NCBI RefSeq assembly: GCF_002154605.1 | Contig: NZ_MUNE01000003.1 | Coordinates: 1 to 36,960 of the forward strand | Length of the DNA: 36,960 nucleotides | DNA from: Streptomyces milbemycinicus | Lineage (GTDB): Bacteria; Actinomycetota; Actinomycetes; Streptomycetales; Streptomycetaceae | Direction: 5' to 3' | In this document: positions 16,030 through 22,864 of the stretch, piece after piece | Layout of the letters: the number at the start of each line of letters is the position of its first letter | Position numbering within the stretch: the stretch's first letter is position 1 | Notes under the pieces: generated by a model | Databases searched by the model: none | What the model was told of the DNA's origin: nothing | The model's input: only the letters and a program-made list of their open reading frames with translations | Program-made: the position numbers and the translations under genes

Positions 16030-16626
16030 GTGATCCCTGTCCGGCTGGAAGCGCAGGCGACCTCATCGGCGCCCGCCCTCGTTCTGCGCCCGTGGGGCCC
16101 GGCGGACGCCGCCGACCTCGTCGAGCTGTACCGGGACGACGTCCTGCGCCGCTGGACGAGTTCGGCCGTGGACGACGAGGCGGGCGCGGCACGATGGATC
16201 CAGGAACAGCAGCGGGGATGGGAGACGGGCGAGCGCTTCACTTTCGCGGTCGTCGAAGCCCGAACCACGGCGTCCGAGGGGCGGTTGGCGGGCGATGTGG
16301 TGCTCAAGAACGTGACCTCGGGCGTGCCCTCGGCCGAGGTCGGCTACTGGACGGCGGCGCATGCACGCGGCCGGGGAGTCGCCCCCCGGGCGCTGCGGGC
16401 GTTGACCGACTGGGCCTTCACCACCTTCGGCGGTGACGGGCTGACGCGCCTTGAGCTGCTGCACCAGGTGGACAACGCGGCGTCGTGCCGCGTCGCGCAG
16501 AAGAGCGGATACGACCTGGCCAAGATCCTTCCCGCCGCACCGCCCGCGTTCCCCCGCGACGGCCATCTGCACATACGGCCCCGGTCAGCGCAGGTGAGCG
16601 CGCTCGTCGACGCGACGCGTCGGTGA
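16030..16626 (+). CDS. GNAT family N-acetyltransferase (RimJ/RimL-like)
   Basis: 198 aa. The arrangement LVLRPWGPADAADLVELYRDDVLRRWTSS, EVGYWTAAHARGRGVAPRALRALTDWAF (acetyl-CoA site, RGRGVA) and LELLHQVDNAASCRVAQKSGY (N-x-AS-x-RVA-x-K-x-G-F/Y) is that of RimJ/RimL-type protein or small-molecule acetyltransferases. The GTG at 16030 follows AAAGGA. Its last 42 bp overlap the convergent gene at 16585. The acceptor is unknown. Confidence 0.9.
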   Translation: MIPVRLEAQATSSAPALVLRPWGPADAADLVELYRDDVLRRWTSSAVDDEAGAARWIQEQQRGWETGERFTFAVVEARTTASEGRLAGDVVLKNVTSGVPSAEVGYWTAAHARGRGVAPRALRALTDWAFTTFGGDGLTRLELLHQVDNAASCRVAQKSGYDLAKILPAAPPAFPRDGHLHIRPRSAQVSALVDATRR

Positions 16627-17067
16627 GCCCAGGAAGACATCCGGGGCGGCGGGACCATAGGCGACGTTGAGGGTGTCGAGCCGGTAGAACCACTCACCGC
16701 CGCAGAGGCCGACGAAGCGGTGGTTGATCTGCCACCGCAGCCACTCGCCGGGGGCGAGCCGCACCGCGGGCGGGCGGCGATGCCGCCGCGGCATGCTGAA
16801 CATCGATACCTGCAGCGGACCGATCCGCAGCAGCCCCCCGTCCTCCCGCAGCGCCACTCCGGCGTCCGGCAGCTCCCGTACGGACGCGTGGGACTCGAAG
16901 GAATCCGCCTCCCGCATCACGACCTCGTGCACGGACGACGCGAAACCCGGTGGCAGGGGGAAAGCGAGGGGGGCCGCGTTCCTCCGTGCGGCTTCGGGGC
17001 CGCCGCGGGAGGACTTGGTCCACTCGGTGCGCACCCACTGAACGACAGCGTCCATGACACCGATCAT
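16585..17067 (-). CDS. Conserved hypothetical protein
   Basis: 160 aa soluble protein without a recognised domain. It has a basic N-terminus (WVRTEWTKSSRGGPEAARRNAAPLAF), then a mixed middle part and WLRWQINHRFVGLCGGEWFYRLDTLNVAYG near the C-terminus. Codon bias supports real coding. ATGs exist at 17067 and 17055; neither has a clear ribosome site, so the longer form is given with low confidence in the start. The 3' end overlaps the convergent GNAT by 42 bp. I do not recognise its function. Confidence 0.72.
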   Translation of the reverse strand: MIGVMDAVVQWVRTEWTKSSRGGPEAARRNAAPLAFPLPPGFASSVHEVVMREADSFESHASVRELPDAGVALREDGGLLRIGPLQVSMFSMPRRHRRPPAVRLAPGEWLRWQINHRFVGLCGGEWFYRLDTLNVAYGPAAPDVFLGSPTRRVDERAHLR

Positions 17068-17511
17068 CGGGCAGGGGCTCGCCGCGCCGCCACCGGCTTT
17101 CGCCGAGGCCGGGTCCGAGCCGGCCTACGAGAACGCATCCAGGTTCGTGAGTTCGCTGGACAGCTCCCACAGCCGAGCCGCCGCCGCGGGGTCCACGGGC
17201 CAGGGTTTGACCCCGCCGATCAGCATGTCGTCGGTCGTGGTGGGCTCGGCGACGTCGCAGTCCTGGCAGTACGCGCCGCCGTGGCCGTCCAGCAGGGGCG
17301 AGGTGGCGGCCCATACGGCCGTCGCCGCGCCCTGGGCCGGGGTCTTGAAGCCGTCCGCGGGTGTGCCGTCGGCGGTGATCCAGCCTTGGGCGAGCTGTTC
17401 GTCGCGGTGGTCCCGGACGGAAACGGGTGTTCCTTCATCGAATGCGTGACCTTTGCGTGTGGTGCTCGTTGGGTGCCGTGAGGGGATCTTCGAACCGGGG
17501 GAGGCAGCGAC

Positions 17512-18924
17512 GTGAGGGGGAAGTTCCGGCCGCGGTCCGGCTGTGTGGTGCAGGCCTACAGGTTCGCTCTCGATCCGAACGCCGGGCAGGAGGGGGCGCT
17601 GCGCTCGCACTGTGGTGCTGCCCGTGCCGTCTATAACTGGGCCGTGTCGTGGGTGACGGCCTCGTGGTGGCAGCGCAGGGCCGAAGCCTCCTATGGCATC
17701 GGTGAGGAGGGGCTGACGCCGTGGCGGCCGTGGTCGCTGCCCGCGCTGCGCAAGGAGTTCAACCGGATCAAGACCACCGACCCGAGATTCGCCGAGTGGT
17801 GGGAGGAGAACTCCAAGGAGGCGTACAGCACCGGCCTGGCGAACGCGGCTGCCGCGTTCGACAACTACGCCAAGTCCAAGCAGGGCAGACGTAAGGGGCG
17901 CCGGCTGGGTGTCCCGCGCCGGAAGCCGAAGCGGAAGGCCCGCCTGGCATGCCGGTTCACCACCGGCACGATCCGCACCCACGAACCCACGCGGAAACTC
18001 CTTGTCCGTATCCAGGCCGGGACGGCGCGCCTCCTGTCCGCGACCGTCCGGTATGAGCGCGGGCGCTGGTTCGTCTCCCTCCAGGTGGAGACAGCCCGGG
18101 AGATCACCCGCGTCAACCGGCCGGATGCGGCGGTCGGGATCGACCTGGGCGTCAAGCACCTCGCGGTCCTGGCCGACAGCTCCGGGCAGACACGTTACGA
18201 GCCGAACCCGAAGCACCTGGACAGCGCCCTCAAGCTGCTGAGGTTCCACTCCCGCCGCGTCTGCCGGCGGCAGGGACCTGACCGCAGGACCGGCCGGAAG
18301 CCGTCCAGGCGGTGGGAGAAGGCCAACCGCGAGCGCAACAAGCTCCACCACCGGGTGGCGAACCTGCGCGCCGATGCGCTGCACAAGCTCACCACCCGCG
18401 TGCGCGCCGAGTACGGCACGGTGGTGGTCGAAGACCTCAACGTCGCCGGAATGCTCCGCAACAAACGGCTCGCCCGCCACGTGGCCGATGCCGGGTTCGG
18501 GGAGATCCGGCGCCAGCTCACCTACAAGGGCCGGCGGAACGCCTGCCCCACCATCGTGGCGGACCGCTGGTACCCCAGCTCCAAGACCTGCTCGAACTGC
18601 GGCGCGGTGAAAGCCAAGCTGCCGCTGCACGTCCGAGTCTTCACCTGCGACGCCTGCGGCCTGGTCCTCGACCGGGACGAGAACTCGGCCCGCAACCTGG
18701 CCGCCCTCGCGGCGGCCTGCACCACTGGTACCGGAGTGGCCGGAGACCAGGACACGCCACGCGTGTCGAAGCCCCATGGAGCCGACCATAAGACCCGCCG
18801 CCAACGCCCCGGCCGGAACACCGGCCGAGGCGGGCGGGCAGGTGGCGCAAACCTGCCGCATCCGCGGCGGAAGGAAACGGGAGACCATCGTCAGGACACC
18901 GAAGCGCAACTCGCGCTCTGGTGA
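17512..18924 (+). CDS. tnpB: TnpB, RNA-guided endonuclease of IS200/IS605 type
   Basis: 470 aa. TnpB proteins use an omega-RNA to cut DNA next to a transposon-associated motif and favour retention of the element; they are the ancestors of Cas12. All nuclease residues are present: RuvC-I Asp211 in GIDLGVKHLAVL, RuvC-II Glu307 in VVVEDLN, RuvC-III Asp389 in LDRDENSARN, and a zinc finger CSNC/CDAC (360-363, 379-382). The segment CRFTTGTIRTHEPTRKL (148-163) is shorter than in relatives I recall, suggesting about 17-20 residues lost in the wedge domain. GTG at 17512 has GGGAGG 8 nt upstream. The tail after residue 410 is basic and low in complexity. Confidence 0.95.
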   Translation: MRGKFRPRSGCVVQAYRFALDPNAGQEGALRSHCGAARAVYNWAVSWVTASWWQRRAEASYGIGEEGLTPWRPWSLPALRKEFNRIKTTDPRFAEWWEENSKEAYSTGLANAAAAFDNYAKSKQGRRKGRRLGVPRRKPKRKARLACRFTTGTIRTHEPTRKLLVRIQAGTARLLSATVRYERGRWFVSLQVETAREITRVNRPDAAVGIDLGVKHLAVLADSSGQTRYEPNPKHLDSALKLLRFHSRRVCRRQGPDRRTGRKPSRRWEKANRERNKLHHRVANLRADALHKLTTRVRAEYGTVVVEDLNVAGMLRNKRLARHVADAGFGEIRRQLTYKGRRNACPTIVADRWYPSSKTCSNCGAVKAKLPLHVRVFTCDACGLVLDRDENSARNLAALAAACTTGTGVAGDQDTPRVSKPHGADHKTRRQRPGRNTGRGGRAGGANLPHPRRKETGDHRQDTEAQLALW

Positions 18925-18989
18925 CACCGTCACGGACCTTTCAGGCGGAAACGTCTGGAATGCTGAAAGTCACCGAGACTTTGAGCAAC
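18780..18989 (+). ncRNA. Probable omega-RNA region at the right end of the TnpB element
   Basis: In IS200/IS605 elements the guide (omega) RNA is made from the 3' end of tnpB through the right end, with the guide taken from flanking DNA. This stretch covers the tnpB tail and the 65 bp after it, including a hairpin CTTTCAG/CTGAAAG. The 5' boundary is a guess from related systems. If transcribed here, the guide would read rightwards into the SDR remnant from about 18990. Confidence 0.4.
18938..18969 (+). repeat. Subterminal hairpin at the right end of the element
   Basis: CTTTCAG (18938-18944) and CTGAAAG (18963-18969) form a perfect 7-bp stem with an 18-nt loop, 20 bp inside the inferred right end. 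Subterminal hairpins are the recognition structures of IS200/IS605 ends. Confidence 0.65.
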
Positions 18990-19400
18990 GGTGAGGATGC
19001 TGCCCGGGTGAATGAAGGGCGAAGGCGTGGACTCCGCTGTCTCCGCCCAGCGTGTCGAGGTGCAGGGCGAAGAGGGCGTTCGCTGTCTTCGACTGGGCGT
19101 AGGCCGACCACCGGTCGTAACCCGTGCGGAAGTGGAGGTCGTCCCAGCGGATGCCGGAGAGGAAGCGCCCCGACGAGGCCACAGACACCACCCGCGCCCC
19201 GCCGGGGGCCAGCGCCAAGACGACGACGTGGGCGCCGGCCCGGGCGAGGGCCCGGGTGGTCTCCAGACCGAGACCGGAGTAGCCGCCGGTGACCAGGGCG
19301 GTCCTGCCCGACAGATCGATGCCGGTGAGTACGTCGTCCGCCGTGCTGTGCGCGCCGAAACCGCTGCCGATCTTGTGTTGCTCGGTGCTCATGCCCCGGG

Positions 19401-19431
19401 ACGCTAGGACTTGGAGTGCACACGAGGTCAA
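19401..19431 (-). promoter_or_regulatory. MerR-type promoter (19-bp spacer) for the SDR pseudogene
   Basis: On the minus strand, TTGACC (19431-19426) and TAGCGT (19406-19401) are separated by 19 bp, the over-long spacer typical of promoters activated by MerR-family regulators. The spacer holds a partial dyad with GTGCAC at its centre. The -10 lies 8 nt from the ATG at 19392, so the message would be leaderless. No MerR gene is in the window. Confidence 0.6.
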
Positions 19432-19552
19432 GATCGCGACTTCGGGCCCTGGGGCGGGGGGATCGCGCTCCCCTGTTGCCCCCGTGCGCTCCCGTGTGCC
19501 GGGCGCTCGCTGGGCAGCCTCCGGGGGATCCGTCCGTCCCGGGAGGTGCGCC

Positions 19553-20143
19553 GTGCACGGACCGCCGCTGGCCGGCTGGCTGCTGGTCGCGCTGTGCGCG
19601 GCCACGGGGTCGTACTGCCTGCTGCGGATGCGCGGCGAGCCGCCCGGCCGGGTGCGGCGGGCCGCGGGGGCGGAGGCGCTGATGGGGTGGGGGATGGCGG
19701 TGATGGCGGTGCCCGCCGCGGCGCTGGATCCCCGGCCGTGGGGCCCGCCCCTGCTCGCGGCGGTGTTCGCCGTGGCGGCCGTACGGGCGCTGCTGCCCGC
19801 GTGGCACCGCGGCGGCCGGGCCCTGGGGCATCATCTGCACCACGCGGTCGGGGCGTTGGCGATGGTCTATATGGCGCTCGCGATGGCGGTGGGCACCCCG
19901 GCGAGGGGCCACGGCCACGCCGGGCACGCGGCGCAGGGGCGGGTGCCGGGCGGCGTACCGGCGCTCACCGCCGTGCTGCTCGTGTACTTCGCGGTGTATG
20001 TGGTGTGGTCGGCGACGCGGCTGGCGCCGGCCGGGGCGGGAAGTGGTTCCGGTGGCCTCGCCTGGTCGCGGCGGCCCGAACTGGCCGACGCGTGCAGGCT
20101 GTCCATGGGGATCGGGATGCTGGCAATGCTGCTGACGCTCTGA
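19553..20143 (+). CDS. DUF5134 domain-containing membrane protein
   Basis: 196 aa, about six transmembrane segments, function unknown. The family is common in streptomycetes, often beside M56 peptidases. Seen: a hydrophobic N-terminus PPLAGWLLVALCAATGSYCLL, RAAGAEALMGWGMAVMAVP, and a histidine-rich central region (AWHRGGRALGHHLHHAVGAL; then GHGHAGHAAQ) that might bind metal. GTG at 19553 has GGGAGG 6 nt upstream. It lies 112 bp upstream of the M56 gene in the same direction. Confidence 0.86.
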   Translation: MHGPPLAGWLLVALCAATGSYCLLRMRGEPPGRVRRAAGAEALMGWGMAVMAVPAAALDPRPWGPPLLAAVFAVAAVRALLPAWHRGGRALGHHLHHAVGALAMVYMALAMAVGTPARGHGHAGHAAQGRVPGGVPALTAVLLVYFAVYVVWSATRLAPAGAGSGSGGLAWSRRPELADACRLSMGIGMLAMLLTL

Positions 20144-20242
20144 GCCGGTGCCCGGCACAGGGGTGGTCTCGCCCGGCCTCCGGTGATCGTGGCGTACGTC
20201 ACTTCCGGCCGCAGGACCGTACCCGCCCCGACACCGCACTCA

Positions 20243-20248
20243 TAAGGT
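20243..20248 (+). promoter_or_regulatory. Leaderless -10 element for the M56 gene
   Basis: TAAGGT ends 7 nt before the ATG at 20256. The same bases could act as a weak AAGG ribosome site, so leaderless status is likely but not certain. Confidence 0.4.
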
Positions 20249-20255
20249 AACGGCC

Positions 20256-21191
20256 ATGATGGTCCCGCTCGCGCTGATGGGCCTCGGCGCCCTGGCGGCG
20301 GCAATGGCGCCCCGCCTGCTGGCCCGGTCCGACTGGGCCGACCGCGAACCCGTGCTCGCCCTGTGGGTGTGGCAGTGCGTGGTGGTCGCCGTGTTGCTGT
20401 GCTGCGGGCTGACCATGGCACTGACCGCGGCGGCGGCCTCGCAGGCCGTGCGCGGAAATGTCTTCGCCCCCGCGCCCCAGGGCGTGGTGGAGGCGTACGC
20501 GCTGTCCGCGTACGGACCCTGGGCCGCCCCCGTCGCCCTCGCGCTGGCCTGCGGCGCCGTGTGGACGGCACTGATGCTGACGCGCGAGATCGGCCGGGCG
20601 CGGACGCGGCGCAAGCAGCGGCGGGCCGAACTGCTCGACCGCTGCCCGGCGTTGCCCGGCGAGGAGCCCGCCGGGGACCGGCTGGTGGTGCTGGAGGGCG
20701 AGCGGCCCGAGGCGTGGTGGCTGCCAGGCACGCCGCCCCGGCTGGTCATCACCACGGCGGCGCTGCGCCGCCTCAAGGGCCGTCGGCTGGACGCCGTGCT
20801 GGCGCATGAGCAGGGGCACGCCCGGGCCCGCCACCACTGGCTGCTGCACTGCTCCTCCGCGCTGGCCACGGGCTTTCCGCAGGTGCCGGTGTTCGCGGCC
20901 TTCCGCGACCAGGTGCACCGGCTGGTGGAACTGGCCGCCGACGACTCCGCCTCGCGCCGCTTCGGGCGGCTGACGACCGCGCTCGCGCTGGTCGAACTGA
21001 ACGAGCACCGCGGGGTGTTCGGGCCCGTTCCGGCCCAGCTCGCGGAGGTCCCGCGGCGGGTGGACCGGCTGCTCGCCCCCGCCGCGCGGCTCTCCCCCGC
21101 ACGCCGCCTGCGGCTGACGGCCGCGGCGGCGCTGGTCCCCGTCGTGCCACTCGTGGTCACGCTGGTCCCGGCGCTGCGGGTGCTGGGCTGA
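20256..21191 (+). CDS. M56 family metallopeptidase (BlaR1-like membrane protease)
   Basis: 311 aa integral membrane zinc protease. HEQGH (residues 184-188) is the zinc motif, and the downstream LVELAADDSASRRFG supplies the usual third ligand region (ExxAD). Transmembrane segments lie near 1-20, 38-60, 90-108 and at the C-terminus. M56 proteins usually pair with a BlaI/CopY repressor that they cleave or signal to, but none is adjacent here. Its neighbours are DUF5134 upstream and PAP2 downstream. The start could be either of two adjacent ATGs. Confidence 0.92.
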   Translation: MMVPLALMGLGALAAAMAPRLLARSDWADREPVLALWVWQCVVVAVLLCCGLTMALTAAAASQAVRGNVFAPAPQGVVEAYALSAYGPWAAPVALALACGAVWTALMLTREIGRARTRRKQRRAELLDRCPALPGEEPAGDRLVVLEGERPEAWWLPGTPPRLVITTAALRRLKGRRLDAVLAHEQGHARARHHWLLHCSSALATGFPQVPVFAAFRDQVHRLVELAADDSASRRFGRLTTALALVELNEHRGVFGPVPAQLAEVPRRVDRLLAPAARLSPARRLRLTAAAALVPVVPLVVTLVPALRVLG

Positions 21192-21255
21192 GCGGAGCGT
21201 CACCCCTCGGGCAGGTGGTCGACGCGCGCACCCGTCAGTGCGCGATCATCGACCC

Positions 21256-21948
21256 ATGCACGCCTCGAGGCTCCGTGCCGTACGTACCGCCGCCGTCCTG
21301 ACCGCGCTGTTCATGGTCCTGCTGATCCTGGTCGTGGCCCGCTGGGGTCCGCTGGAGGACGCCGACGGGGACATCGCCGAAGCCCTGCACCGGACTGCGG
21401 TGACGCACCACGGCTGGACCGACGCCAACAAAGTGCTGACCGACTGGGTATGGGACCCCTGGACGATGCGTGCGGGGACGGCGCTGCTCGCCGGGTGGCT
21501 GCTGTGGCGCCGGGAGCGGCTGCTCGCGCTGTGGGTCGTGGCCGCCTCCGCCGCGGGGACCGCGCTGCAGCAGGGCGTCAAGGCGGCGGTCGGCCGGGAG
21601 CGCCCGCACTGGCGGAACCCGGTGGACTCGGCGTATTACGCGGCCTTCCCGTCCGGCCACGCCCTCACCACCACCGTCGCGTTCGGGCTGCTGCTGTGGG
21701 TGATGGCGCGGAGCGGGGCGCGGCGGGCGTGGCTGAGGGCCGCGGCGCTGGTGGCCGCGGTGTCCGTGGCCGGCGTGGGGTTCACCCGCGTGTATCTGGG
21801 GGTGCACTGGCCCTCCGACGTACTGGGCGGCTGGCTGCTGGGCGCCGCCCTGGTCTGCGCTGCGGCGGCCGCGTACCCGTACGCACGCCGGGTCCCTGCG
21901 GACCGTACGGACGAGTCGACGGGGGAATCGCCCGATACGCCCCGGTGA
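21256..21948 (+). CDS. PAP2 family phosphatase
   Basis: 230 aa membrane lipid phosphatase. The three signature blocks are intact: KAAVGRERPHW (Lys109, Arg116-Pro117), PSGHALTT (132-139, His135) and RVYLGVHWPSDVLGG (Arg178, His184, Asp188). Likely substrates are undecaprenyl pyrophosphate or phosphatidic acid type lipids, on the outer face of the membrane. ATG at 21256 is preferred over a GTG at 21238; no ribosome site is seen for either, and GATCAT 6 nt upstream could be a leaderless -10. Confidence 0.92.
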   Translation: MHASRLRAVRTAAVLTALFMVLLILVVARWGPLEDADGDIAEALHRTAVTHHGWTDANKVLTDWVWDPWTMRAGTALLAGWLLWRRERLLALWVVAASAAGTALQQGVKAAVGRERPHWRNPVDSAYYAAFPSGHALTTTVAFGLLLWVMARSGARRAWLRAAALVAAVSVAGVGFTRVYLGVHWPSDVLGGWLLGAALVCAAAAAYPYARRVPADRTDESTGESPDTPR

Positions 21949-21974
21949 GGGGGCTCGCCTGGAACGATGAGGGC

Positions 21975-22685
21975 ATGACGATCAAGGGTGCGCTCTTCGA
22001 CTTCTCCGGGACCCTCTTCCGTATCGAGCCGACCGAGTCCTGGCTGCGGGCCGTGCTCGACGCAACGGGCACGGCTGTCCCGGAGGAGGACATCCTGCGG
22101 TACGCACGGCAGTTGGAGGACGCGGGGGCGCTGCCCGGCGGCGCCCCGCCCCAGGCCGTACCGCCCCACCTGACCGAGCTGTGGGGCGTACGGGACCGCA
22201 GCTCCGAGGGCCACCGCACCGCCTTCACGGGGCTGGCCCGCGAGGTGCCGCTGCCCCGCCCGGAGCTGTACGACGCGCTGTACGACCGCCATATGGAGCC
22301 GGCCGCGTGGCGGCCGTACCCCGACACGGCCGAGGTGCTGGGCGAGCTGCGGCGGCGCGGGGTGCGGATCGCGGTGGTCAGCAACATCGGCTGGGATCTG
22401 CGGCCGGTGTTCCGGGCGCACGGTCTTGACGAGTTCGTGGACGCCTATGTGCTGTCGTACGAGCACGGCATCCAGAAGCCGGACCCCCGGCTGTTCCGGG
22501 TGGCGTGCGACGCGCTCGTGCTGGCCCCGGCCGACACCGTGATGGTGGGGGACGACCGGCGGGCGGACGGCGGAGCGGCGCGGCTGGGGTGCCGGGTGCA
22601 CTTGGTGGACCATCTGCCGGTGGAGCAGCGGCCCGACGGGCTGCGGCCGGTGCTGGACTTCGCGGGCGGCGCCGAGACGCCCTGA
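21975..22685 (+). CDS. HAD family hydrolase
   Basis: 236 aa. Motif I is DFSGTLF (nucleophile Asp9), motif II is VVSNIGW, motif III is the Lys in HGIQKPDPRLF and motif IV is MVGDDRRADGGAARLG. Motif I lacks the second Asp (Ser11 instead), which in HAD phosphatases is the general acid/base. It may therefore be a dehalogenase-like or non-phosphatase member, or a phosphatase with changed mechanism. A cap domain occupies about residues 17-105. ATG at 21975 follows GAGGG closely. It lies 26 bp after PAP2, perhaps co-transcribed. Confidence 0.88.
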   Translation: MTIKGALFDFSGTLFRIEPTESWLRAVLDATGTAVPEEDILRYARQLEDAGALPGGAPPQAVPPHLTELWGVRDRSSEGHRTAFTGLAREVPLPRPELYDALYDRHMEPAAWRPYPDTAEVLGELRRRGVRIAVVSNIGWDLRPVFRAHGLDEFVDAYVLSYEHGIQKPDPRLFRVACDALVLAPADTVMVGDDRRADGGAARLGCRVHLVDHLPVEQRPDGLRPVLDFAGGAETP

Positions 22686-22731
22686 CGACGCTGCGAAATC
22701 CCCATAACGACCCGTCACAGACACAGCAAAA

Positions 22732-22774
22732 CCGTCGATTTCGGGCGATCCCCCGCGTCGCCCGAAATCGACGG
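22732..22774. terminator. 17-bp perfect inverted repeat (terminator-like)
   Basis: Two perfect 17-bp arms (22732-22748 and 22758-22774) flank a 9-nt loop TCCCCCGCG. It lies 46 bp after the HAD stop and 90 bp before the tetR start. There is no T-run after it, which is usual for streptomycete terminators. The stem is unusually long and perfect, so a second role is possible. Confidence 0.7.
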
Positions 22775-22803
22775 AGCATCGGGGCCGCCCAGGGCACAGT
22801 GGC

Positions 22804-22838
22804 GGACAACCCGAGACCTCACTGAGTATATTGGCCAA
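22804..22838 (+). promoter_or_regulatory. Candidate tetR promoter with TTGGCCAA palindrome
   Basis: GGACAA (22804-22809) and TATATT (22827-22832) are 17 bp apart. The palindrome TTGGCCAA (22831-22838) overlaps the -10, and ACTGA/CCAGT-like outer arms widen the dyad, a plausible autoregulatory site. Confidence 0.4.
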
Positions 22839-22864
22839 GAGCCAGTCAACGCAGGAGTTACAGC

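Larger units (their letters stand above)
17428..18989 (+). mobile_element. IS200/IS605-type element carrying only tnpB
   Basis: The element contains one gene, tnpB, and no tnpA transposase, so it would need one in trans. Its ends are inferred from the interrupted SDR: joining 17427 to 18990 restores the frame (ILT-PV). Because of G/T identity at the junction the ends may slide up to about 3 bp right, with constant length 1,562 bp. No target-site duplication is seen, as expected for IS200/IS605. A 7-bp hairpin lies 20 bp inside the right end. Left-end hairpin and target motif cannot be fixed from this copy. Confidence 0.8.
17125..19392 (-). pseudogene. SDR family oxidoreductase, disrupted by a TnpB element
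   Basis: Decayed NAD(P)-dependent short-chain dehydrogenase. The 5' part (19392 to about 18990) encodes GFGAHSTADDVLTGIDLSGRT, the TGGYSGLG nucleotide loop, VVSVASSG (catalytic Ser) and SAYAQSKTANALF (YxxxK). The 3' part (about 17427-17125) encodes RDHRDEQLAQGWI, KTPAQGAATAVWAATSP, YCQDCDVAEP and AARLWELS. Three lesions are visible. First, GAHVVV jumps directly to LALAPGGARVV (near 19218), leaving out about 80 residues expected in this family. Second, TGAATGAA at 19009-19016 is a 4-bp duplication that shifts the frame. Third, a 1,562-bp element separates the two parts. Removing the second and third gives one frame reading HPGSILT-PVSVRDHRDEQL, 233 codons, against about 310-320 normally. Confidence 0.88.

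Noticed and set aside
17125..18933. A 602-codon open frame on the minus strand running antisense through tnpB into the SDR remnant
   Set aside because: It has no family-like sequence outside the SDR part and mirrors the high-GC tnpB frame; its continuity with the SDR tail is chance.
18971..18993. Hairpin CACCG/CGGTG at the right end of the TnpB element
   Set aside because: It spans the inferred boundary between the element and SDR sequence, so it is probably coincidental; the CTTTCAG hairpin inside is better placed.
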